Origin: an uncultured Chloroflexota bacterium
GTDB lineage: Bacteria > Chloroflexota > Dehalococcoidia > UBA2979
Length of the DNA: 5,652 nt
Direction: 5' to 3'
Assembly: GCA_902827055.1 (NCBI GenBank)
Contig: CADEHD010000147.1
Span: forward strand, 1 to 5,652
Shown here: piece by piece, positions 1 to 4,687 of the stretch
Layout of the letters: every line of letters starts with the position of its first letter
Position numbering within the stretch: the stretch's first letter is position 1
Notes under the pieces: model-generated
Databases searched by the model: none
What the model was told of the DNA's origin: nothing
What the model saw: the letters and a program-made list of their open reading frames with translations, nothing else
Translations under genes and position numbers: made by a program

Positions 1-33
1 CTCGTGTGCCAGCCACTCCTCGAACTTGTCCAT
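1..33 (-). CDS. Start of unidentified gene downstream of the sigma factor (partial)
   Basis: An ATG at 33-31 on the minus strand opens a reading frame, MDKFEEWLAHE, that is still open at the window edge. It begins 43 bases after the sigma-factor stop codon on the same strand, so the two probably share a transcript. The frame stays open upstream of this ATG (RWGDNL precedes it), so the true start could lie slightly earlier. The ribosome-binding site is weak: a GGGG run about ten bases upstream. ECF sigma-factor genes are often followed by the gene for their anti-sigma factor, and an acidic, amphipathic N-terminus would fit that. Eleven residues cannot identify a family, so this is inference from position only. 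Confidence 0.4.
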   Translation of the reverse strand, partial: MDKFEEWLAHE

Positions 34-55
34 CAGGTTGTCGCCCCACCTCGAC

Positions 56-76
56 CCGCTGGCCGCGAGCCAGCGG
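56..76 (-). other. Hairpin directly after the sigma-factor stop codon
   Basis: CCGCTGGC (56-63) and GCCAGCGG (69-76) are perfect reverse complements, giving an 8-bp stem with a 5-base CGCGA loop. The stem touches the sigma-factor stop codon (77-79). No T-run follows on the minus strand, so it is not a standard intrinsic terminator. It may be an mRNA-stabilising or attenuating hairpin between the sigma gene and the next gene. Confidence 0.55.
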
Positions 77-748
77 CTACCGACGCCGGAACCGTTGTAA
101 CGACACGGGTTCGATCACCGACTCGACCGCTTCGAACATGCGCTTGAGGCGCTGGATGCCCTTGTGTTGCAGCACCTTGACGTTGGTCTGCTGCTTCTCG
201 AGGGTCTCCGCCGTCTCGGCGACCGAGAGGCCCGAGACGAACCGCAACAGGATGACGTCGCGCTGCGCGTCCGGCAGCTGGCGTACCGCCTCCATGACCT
301 CTTCGATCGCGAGCTTGGTCTCGGCCAGCTCCTGTGGACCGCGGCGCTCGTCGCGCAGCGTGTCGGTCAGTTCCGCCGAGGTGCCACGCGCCGCTGCTCG
401 GCGGTGGAACGACACGACGTGGTTGTGGGCGATGCGAAACACCCATGACCGGAACGGGCTGCGTTCCGCGGCTTGTACATCTGAGCCCAGCGTGCGCCAC
501 TCGAAGCCCTCAATTGCGCCGATGACCTTGAGGAAGATCTCCTCGGTCAGATCCTCGGCATCCGATGGGTTCCGCACGCGCCCCAGGCAGTATCGGTACA
601 CCTGGGCCACGTACGCGTCGTAGAGCCGCCCGATTGCATCGGCCTCTCCGAGGCGGGCACGCGACACGAGGTCGCGCTCCGCGCCCAGGGTGAGGCCGTC
701 ATCGGCCGTGGCTCGCGCCGTTCCGTCGGCAGGCAGTTCTGGTGGCAC
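77..748 (-). CDS. ECF-family RNA polymerase sigma factor
   Basis: A 223-residue sigma-70-family factor of the extracytoplasmic-function type, with only regions 2 and 4, which would direct RNA polymerase to a small promoter set. Region 2 spans about 33-118: RLYDAYVAQVYRYCLGRV, then the DAEDLTEEIFLKV core-binding helix (63-75), then the -10-reading segment with FRSWVFRIAHN (99-109). Region 4 spans about 145-205, with the VMEAVRQLPDAQRDVILLRF helix and a helix-turn-helix from LSVAETAETL to HKGIQRLKR (174-203). About ten extra residues (83-96) sit between regions 2.2 and 2.3 compared with typical ECF factors. The GTG start at 748 is supported by GGGAG (minus strand of 755-759) six bases upstream. 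It is transcribed away from the surface-protein genes. The family call is firm; the ECF subgroup and target promoters cannot be read here. Confidence 0.93.
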   Translation of the reverse strand: MPPELPADGTARATADDGLTLGAERDLVSRARLGEADAIGRLYDAYVAQVYRYCLGRVRNPSDAEDLTEEIFLKVIGAIEGFEWRTLGSDVQAAERSPFRSWVFRIAHNHVVSFHRRAAARGTSAELTDTLRDERRGPQELAETKLAIEEVMEAVRQLPDAQRDVILLRFVSGLSVAETAETLEKQQTNVKVLQHKGIQRLKRMFEAVESVIEPVSLQRFRRR

Positions 749-809
749 GCGTCGCTCCCGAGTCCGCTGCGCGTGCTCTGCACCTCTGGCGCGTCCATGC
801 GCCGGGCAG

Positions 810-828
810 AGTACGTCGCGAGCGTACT
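810..828. promoter_or_regulatory. Inverted repeat upstream of the sigma factor
   Basis: AGTACG (810-815) and CGTACT (823-828) form a perfect 6-bp inverted repeat around a 7-base TCGCGAG centre, which itself contains palindromic TCGCGA. It lies 62 bases upstream of the sigma-factor start codon. It could be an operator for the sigma gene or a hairpin in its leader. The sequence shows the symmetry only; a binding role is inference. Confidence 0.35.
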
Positions 829-920
829 ACCCCCGAGCGGCGGATGGCAGTCCTGAGCCCCTTCCGGGCGTCCGACTGCGTTCGCTTCGCTCGATGGCCT
901 CGCGTGTCCCTCCCGCCAGC

Positions 921-952
921 CGCTTTCACGACCCGACGTAAAGTGAAACGCG
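921..952. promoter_or_regulatory. Interrupted inverted repeat TTTCAC-N13-GTGAAA
   Basis: TTTCAC (924-929) and GTGAAA (943-948) are exact reverse complements around a 13-base spacer. CGC (921-923) and GCG (950-952) extend the match across a one-base bulge. The AT-containing arms stand out in this GC-rich region. The spacing would suit a dimeric regulator near the promoter of the gene at 1106, but no family can be named. Confidence 0.3.
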
Positions 953-1006
953 AAACCCTCGTCCGGGTTAACTCGAACTCGTTACGGGCAATCCGATGCC
1001 CCCTCA

Positions 1007-1022
1007 GGGCTGCGCGCAGCCC
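1007..1022. repeat. Perfect 16-bp palindrome
   Basis: GGGCTGCGCGCAGCCC is identical to its own reverse complement over all 16 bases. In RNA it would give a 6-bp stem with a CGCG loop. It lies 84 bases upstream of the annotated start of the first surface-protein gene. It could be an operator or a leader hairpin; no T-run follows, so it is not an intrinsic terminator. Confidence 0.45.
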
Positions 1023-1105
1023 ACGAGTGGTGAGGCCTCGGGTACCTTCAATATGAATGGCGAGATGTTTGGCACGATGTGACACGGGAGTGGTGTTAAC
1101 CTCGG

Positions 1106-2320
1106 ATGGCGTTTCGCGTTTATGTTCTAGCGAGCCGGTATCTGCGCGACCGGTTGCGCCTGCGCGATCAGCAGGAGCGTCGAATCATCTTCACTTTGCG
1201 CAACGTTCGATTCCTATCTCTTCATAGCCTGCAACGCCGCACGCGCCGGGTGGCGCTGAGCCTTGGCCTGAGCGCGGCGCTTGGCCTCGGCGTGCCTGCG
1301 AGCGCCCTCGCGGCGCCGGGGGACGGCCCGTGCACGGTGGTGCCGGGGGCTGTCTCGAACCTGGCGCCGACGCTGGTCTCGCTGCGTTCGGCCTCCGATG
1401 ACGGTTCGAACCCGATCAGCGCCCACGTCGGCCTCGAGCACCCGCTGCTGATCCGCGACCCGGGCGGCGACGGGACGGCACGCCCGAACCTGCGCTCGGT
1501 GCCCGCGGCCGAGCAGACGGTGGTGGGGGAGAACATCGGCTTCTCGATGCCACCGGCGAACATCGCGGGCCAGTTCGAGGTGCTGACGCTGGTGGGCGAG
1601 GGCACGAGCGACTGCCTGCCGGCGGCCGGCACCGCGCCTCCGGGTGGCGTTCCGGCGCCCGCCCCGGCGACGCCGACGCTCGCGGCCCAGGCCTCGGTGG
1701 TAAGTGGGGTGTACGACGGACTGGCGATCGGCCAGGCGGAGGTCCTCCAACTGCAGGCGGACTCGACGACGCCGCTGCAGGTGACGGTGCGGGGCACGAG
1801 CAAGGGTGCGCCGCTGAAGCCGACGACGCTGGTGACGCTCTCCACCTCGCGAGGTGAGTTCGTGGCGGTCAACGGCGAGCCGATCGCGGCGACGAAGGTG
1901 GTACAGCTCCCCCTCGGGCTCCAGCCCAGCGAGGGGGCGGCGGTGGGCACGGTGCTGTGGCAAGCGACTCCGGGCGAGCGCGCGGGCGCGGCAACGATGA
2001 CGGCGACGGCACTCCAGGACGGGGTGAGTCTGTTCAAGACGGTGATGGCGCAGGTCCTGCCGCCCCCGGTGCCGGAGGCGGCGCCGTTCACGGGCACGCT
2101 TCCGGGCGCGGGGCAGTCGGCGCTGCTGGTGACGACGCGCAGCCTGCCGACGGCGGAGCTGGCGAGCAGCCTGGACGCGGCGGGATGCCTCCCGCAGACG
2201 CTCTCCGTGCTGGTGGCGGGGGTGTGGGAGGTCTACGTGCCCGGCGCGCCGGGCCCGGTCAACGAGGGCTTCGTCCCCGCGATCGCGCTCGATACGCCAT
2301 TCGTGGTGCGCTGCGGCTAA
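1106..2320 (+). CDS. Exported Ig-like surface protein, paralogue of the protein at 2783
   Basis: A 404-residue exported protein of unknown specific function, probably on the cell surface. A long basic N-terminus (1-48) precedes a signal segment, RRTRRVALSLGLSAALGLG, with likely cleavage after ALA (67-69). T46-R47-R48 partly resembles a Tat motif. The first mature domain is bracketed by C76 and C170. A Pro/Ala linker follows (about 174-192), then an Ig/invasin-like domain (about 205-320) with the core LVTLSTSRGEF at 242-252. The C-terminal domain (about 328-404) contains C361, GVW (372-374), GAP, VN and a final VRC (C403). The Ig core and C-terminal domain match the protein at 2783. The ATG start is uncertain: GGGAG lies 15 bases upstream, which is far. 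TTG at 1196 gives a more normal signal peptide, but its nearest GGAG is 18 bases away. Leucine codons are mostly CTG and threonine mostly ACG, unlike the next two genes. Confidence 0.8.
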   Translation: MAFRVYVLASRYLRDRLRLRDQQERRIIFTLRNVRFLSLHSLQRRTRRVALSLGLSAALGLGVPASALAAPGDGPCTVVPGAVSNLAPTLVSLRSASDDGSNPISAHVGLEHPLLIRDPGGDGTARPNLRSVPAAEQTVVGENIGFSMPPANIAGQFEVLTLVGEGTSDCLPAAGTAPPGGVPAPAPATPTLAAQASVVSGVYDGLAIGQAEVLQLQADSTTPLQVTVRGTSKGAPLKPTTLVTLSTSRGEFVAVNGEPIAATKVVQLPLGLQPSEGAAVGTVLWQATPGERAGAATMTATALQDGVSLFKTVMAQVLPPPVPEAAPFTGTLPGAGQSALLVTTRSLPTAELASSLDAAGCLPQTLSVLVAGVWEVYVPGAPGPVNEGFVPAIALDTPFVVRCG

Positions 2321-2336
2321 TACGATGTCGATACTT

Positions 2337-2361
2337 CCATGGTCAGCGCGCGTGACCACGG
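2337..2361 (+). other. Hairpin just after the first surface-protein gene
   Basis: TGGTCA (2340-2345) pairs with TGACCA (2353-2358) around a GCGCGCG loop. CC (2337-2338) and GG (2360-2361) extend it past one A-C mismatch. It starts 17 bases after the stop codon. A second hairpin, GCGCGA/TCGCGC (2382-2400), follows. Neither has a T-run, so transcription may continue towards 2783 or stop by another route. Confidence 0.4.
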
Positions 2362-2460
2362 GGCGGTGGAGCGGGTCGAAGGCGCGATTTCGATTCGCGC
2401 GCTCGATGTGCGGCTCGAACGGATGATCCGAACGGTGACCGTCCCCGATTCTTTGGACAA

Positions 2461-2466
2461 CATAAT
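2461..2466 (+). promoter_or_regulatory. Possible -10 element (CATAAT) for the structured leader
   Basis: CATAAT differs from the TATAAT consensus at one base and sits in a short AT-rich patch of otherwise GC-rich DNA. A start site about 7-8 bases downstream would place the whole folded leader (2506-2777) inside the transcript. No good -35 hexamer was found at 16-18 bases (GTGACC at 2435-2440 is too far), so the call is weak. Confidence 0.25.
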
Positions 2467-2505
2467 CTTCCGCACTGAGAAATTGCCCTGATCTCCCGTT
2501 AACCG

Positions 2506-2777
2506 AGGGCGCATAAGGCACGTTTCCCGTACTGTGCCCCGGTGTATCGGGCCATCTTGCGCCCTGCGTAAGAGAGCCCGGCCTCGGGCACGTGTGGACA
2601 ACGCCGTGACCGAGGAGCAGTGGCCCGCAGTTGGGACAGCCGAGCGGCGTGAGATGACGCCCTGCTCGAGCGGTGGCATCGATGCCCGCCGGTCCCCTCC
2701 TGGTAGTGGCCGTGGGAAGGAGCGCCTGGGAGCAGTCAGGGATAGACCACTCACACGGTTTGCAGTCCGGGAGGACT
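2506..2777 (+). promoter_or_regulatory. Long structured mRNA leader, candidate cis-regulatory RNA
   Basis: The 275 bases before the TTG at 2783 contain no supported gene and fold by eye into consecutive helices. AGGGCGCA (2506-2513) pairs with TGCGCCCT (2558-2565) and encloses two arms, GGCAC/GTGCC (2517-2521 with 2534-2538) and CCCG/CGGG (2538-2541 with 2548-2551), forming a three-way junction; the arms compete for base 2538. Next are GCCCG/CGGGC (2576-2589) and CGAGC-GGCGT closed by ACGCC-CT-GCTCG (2641-2668). Then come GGCA/TGCC with a CGG/CCG base (2671-2691), CTCCT/AGGAG (2697-2722) and CCTG/CAGG (2725-2740). The last helix (2764-2777) buries the ribosome-binding site. I do not recognise a known riboswitch class. 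A metabolite-, protein- or temperature-responsive leader, or a simple stability leader for an abundant mRNA, would all fit. Confidence 0.5.
2764..2777 (+). promoter_or_regulatory. Shine-Dalgarno hairpin with GNRA loop
   Basis: AGTCC (2764-2768) and GGACT (2773-2777) form a perfect 5-bp stem closed by the tetraloop GGGA, a GNRA type. The Shine-Dalgarno GGGAGG (2769-2774) lies in the loop and the 3' arm, eight bases before the TTG start at 2783. Folding would hide part of it from the ribosome. TAG at 2777-2779 is in frame with that gene, so no upstream start is possible. Confidence 0.6.
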
Positions 2778-2782
2778 AGGAC

Positions 2783-4570
2783 TTGAGTTTCAAGAAGCAC
2801 ATCTGGAAGGGCCTGACGGTCGCCGCAGCACTCATGCTGTCGGCTGGCCTGATGACTCAGTCGGCGACGGCTGCCGCAACGGCGACCCCCGCCAACAACT
2901 ACATCGCTCTTTCGACCAACGCGGCCACTGGCACCGGGGCTTACACCACGGTTGCCAACATTGTGATCACGTCCGTCGCGGCGCTCGACATGACCGTCGC
3001 TGGCGACGTCGTTCTGACGGCCCCGACGGGCTGGGCGTTTAACCCAGCCTCCCCCATGACGGTCGGCGAGACCGGCACGGTCGTTGGTGTTCCGGGTGCC
3101 ATCACGGCTACCACGGCAACCGCCGACATCACGACTGGGTCGGCCGCTGCTGACACGATCACCATCGGCGGTCTGCAGATCCGCCCCCTCACGGCGTCGA
3201 GCATCGCCGGGCAGATCACGTCCGCTCAGGCCTCCCCGGCGTCTCTGCCGGTGGCGAACATCATCCCCGGCACGCTCTGCACGGCGAGCTGCGTGGTGAT
3301 TTCGCCAAGCTCGATCACGGTTGCCTCTGATGGCACCACCGCTTCGACGCTGACGCTGTCCGCGAAGGACGCGGCTGGCGTCAACCTGCTCAACACGCTG
3401 GTCACCGTGACCACGTCGCGTGGCACGCTCAGCGCCACGTCGAGCACGACCCCGACGTCCGCGTGCTCCACGAGCACGGGCGGTACCTGCACGCTTACCT
3501 TCCGCGGTAACGGCACCACGGGCACGGCGAACATCGTCGCGACCACTGGTGCTCCCAACGAGGGCAGCGGTCAGATCAACCTCGAGGTTGTCTCGACCAA
3601 CCAGAACCCGACGGCGATCAAGTTCCGCGACAACACCAACAGTGGTCACATCGCGGCCAACACGACCTCCGTCTACACGTCGCCGACGCTCGTCAGCCGC
3701 GTGCGCTTCCAGGTGACCAACGGCTCTGGCGACGGCGTCAACAACGAGCTGCTCCAGGCCACGGTCGACAAGGGCTACATCGTTACTGGTGACGCCGCGG
3801 CCTGTGCCTCGAACACCTCGGACACCGCCACCACGTCCACCGTCGCGATTGACGGCACCAACACCGACGGCATCGGCACCTTCACGGTGTGCGCGCGGTC
3901 CGGCCAGGTTGGCGCCATCAAGGTCACGGTCAAGAACCTCTCGACGTCGATGGCCGACGCCACGACGACGATCACGGCTGCTGGCGCGCCGAACAAGCTC
4001 GAGACCACGGTCTCGGGTGGCTCGGTCGTCGTCACGGTCAAGGACAAGGACGGCAACGAAGTCGCTGACGGCACGACCGTCTCGGCTGTCACCCCGGCCT
4101 TCTCCGGTGCGGTTTCGCCGTCCTGTGGCGTGACCTCCAACGGCAAGATCTCCTTCTCGGCGGCCGCTTCTGGCGCGTCCACCCAGGTGGTCATCACCGT
4201 CTTCATGAATGACTCCGGCTCGGGTGCTGCTGGCACCTGTGCGGCCCTCGGCCCCGTGGCAGCCGCCGCGACCACCGTTAACCTCGGTGGTGGCGTTGGC
4301 ACCCCGGGTACCCCCGGCACCGGCGGCGGTGGCTTCACCGGCGCTGCTCCGGCTCGTGGCTCCATTGGCCTCCTCGTGACCAACCAGGCGTCTGGCGCCG
4401 CCGGCCTCGTGTCGGCCCTCGCCACCGCCGGTTGCACCGCGGAGTCCATCGCGGTCCTCGAGAGTGGCGTGTGGAAGATCTACATCAACGGTGCTCCGGC
4501 GGTCGTGAACTCGGCCTTCCCGGGTACGGTTGCTGCGACCACGGCCTTCTTCGTCCGCTGCGCCGCCTAG
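2783..4570 (+). CDS. Multi-domain Ig-like surface protein, S-layer- or adhesin-like
   Basis: A 595-residue exported beta-rich protein, probably a cell-surface or S-layer-like component; its partner or ligand is unknown. Its signal peptide has KK at 4-5 and a hydrophobic core at 11-24, with cleavage near ATA (28-30). The N-terminal sandwich domain spans about 35-165 (includes LTAPTGWAFNP). An invasin/Big-type Ig-like domain spans about 174-271 (core LVTVTTSRGTL, 206-216). Two further beta domains cover about 276-400 and 403-497. A Gly/Pro/Thr linker (502-517) leads to the C-terminal domain (518-595: FTG..P, C551, GVW 562-564, GAP, VN, C593). The ten cysteines fall as one nearby pair per domain. 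TTG is the start because TAG stops the frame at 2777-2779 and GGGAGG lies eight bases upstream. Leucine codons are largely CTC, with many GCT, GGT and AAC codons, suggesting high expression. I see no LPXTG tail or SLH domain, so anchoring is unexplained. Confidence 0.85.
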   Translation: MSFKKHIWKGLTVAAALMLSAGLMTQSATAAATATPANNYIALSTNAATGTGAYTTVANIVITSVAALDMTVAGDVVLTAPTGWAFNPASPMTVGETGTVVGVPGAITATTATADITTGSAAADTITIGGLQIRPLTASSIAGQITSAQASPASLPVANIIPGTLCTASCVVISPSSITVASDGTTASTLTLSAKDAAGVNLLNTLVTVTTSRGTLSATSSTTPTSACSTSTGGTCTLTFRGNGTTGTANIVATTGAPNEGSGQINLEVVSTNQNPTAIKFRDNTNSGHIAANTTSVYTSPTLVSRVRFQVTNGSGDGVNNELLQATVDKGYIVTGDAAACASNTSDTATTSTVAIDGTNTDGIGTFTVCARSGQVGAIKVTVKNLSTSMADATTTITAAGAPNKLETTVSGGSVVVTVKDKDGNEVADGTTVSAVTPAFSGAVSPSCGVTSNGKISFSAAASGASTQVVITVFMNDSGSGAAGTCAALGPVAAAATTVNLGGGVGTPGTPGTGGGGFTGAAPARGSIGLLVTNQASGAAGLVSALATAGCTAESIAVLESGVWKIYINGAPAVVNSAFPGTVAATTAFFVRCAA

Positions 4571-4582
4571 TCCTCGGACTAG
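4567..4582 (+). other. Hairpin overlapping the stop codon of the large surface protein
   Basis: CTAGTC (4567-4572) pairs with GACTAG (4577-4582) around CTCG. The stop codon TAG (4568-4570) is inside the 5' arm. GACTAG occurs again at 4585-4590. It may protect the 3' end of the coding mRNA. Confidence 0.4.
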
Positions 4583-4608
4583 CCGACTAGCGAACTGAGA
4601 GCTCTAGC

Positions 4609-4653
4609 CCTCCCCCCGGAGTCCCAAGGATGGGAACTCACTCCGGGGGGAGG
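4609..4653 (+). promoter_or_regulatory. Long GC-rich intercistronic hairpin
   Basis: CCTCCCCCCGGAGT (4609-4622) is the exact reverse complement of 4640-4653, giving a 14-bp perfect stem. The 17-base loop contains a small CCCA/TGGG hairpin (4623-4634). No T-run follows, only GCGAACAAGCC, so it is not a classic terminator. It lies between the large surface-protein gene and the small one, 34 bases before the latter's start. Likely roles are blocking 3' exonuclease decay of the upstream message, or partial termination that lowers downstream expression. Confidence 0.65.
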
Positions 4654-4665
4654 CGAACAAGCCAG

Positions 4666-4678
4666 CTCCCTAAAGGAG
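4666..4678 (+). promoter_or_regulatory. Short hairpin burying the ribosome-binding site of the small protein
   Basis: CTCC (4666-4669) can pair with the Shine-Dalgarno GGAG (4675-4678) across CTAAA. The GGAG is nine bases before the ATG at 4688. A 4-bp stem is weak by itself, but it repeats the arrangement seen before the gene at 2783. Confidence 0.3.
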
Positions 4679-4687
4679 AATGACTGC

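Larger units (their letters stand above)
749..1105. other. Divergent intergenic region, no gene, several inverted repeats
   Basis: This 357-base stretch separates the minus-strand sigma factor from the plus-strand surface-protein gene. I see no supported coding region in it: the open frames have no ribosome-binding site and no recognisable protein. It should hold the promoters for both directions, but no clean -35/-10 pair stands out on either strand. Two GAAAC motifs (945-949 and 952-956) resemble the -35 element of many ECF promoters, but no matching -10 could be fixed. Its main structure is three inverted repeats, listed separately. Confidence 0.6.

Noticed and set aside
6..623. A 205-codon plus-strand frame over the sigma factor
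   Set aside because: The minus strand there encodes a clear ECF sigma factor with region 2 and region 4 motifs. The plus-strand product is low-complexity Ser/Arg/Thr sequence with no ribosome-binding site.
2339..2491. A 50-residue frame starting MVSARDHGAVERVEG after the first surface-protein gene
   Set aside because: There is no ribosome-binding site before its ATG, the start lies inside a hairpin, and rare-looking codons such as ATA occur. It is possible as a small protein or gene remnant, but I cannot support it.
967..2503. Recurring GTTAAC in the intergenic regions (967-972, 1094-1099, 2498-2503)
   Set aside because: A six-base palindrome with unrelated flanks; it also occurs inside the coding region near 4277, so there is no evidence of a shared regulatory site.
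2590..2760. Cobalamin-riboswitch-like pieces (GGCCCGCAGTTG, GTGGGAAGGAG, AGTCAGGGATAGACC) in the right order
   Set aside because: Each fragment differs from the conserved core (CCCGCAACTG, GGGAAGG, B12 box AGTCAGGATACC) by mismatches or insertions, and the surrounding helices do not match. A covariance-model score above the Rfam RF00174 threshold would reverse this.
2534..2779. An 81-codon plus-strand frame in the intergenic leader
   Set aside because: It starts at GTG with no Shine-Dalgarno, its product is Arg/Pro-rich without a recognisable fold, and it lies within the helices of the proposed leader.
1214..3649. An 811-codon open frame on the minus strand spanning both large surface-protein genes
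   Set aside because: It is antisense to two well-supported genes with signal peptides and matching domains. The translation is Arg/His-rich with no domain, and it crosses the non-coding leader. It arises because GC-rich codons leave few antisense stops.
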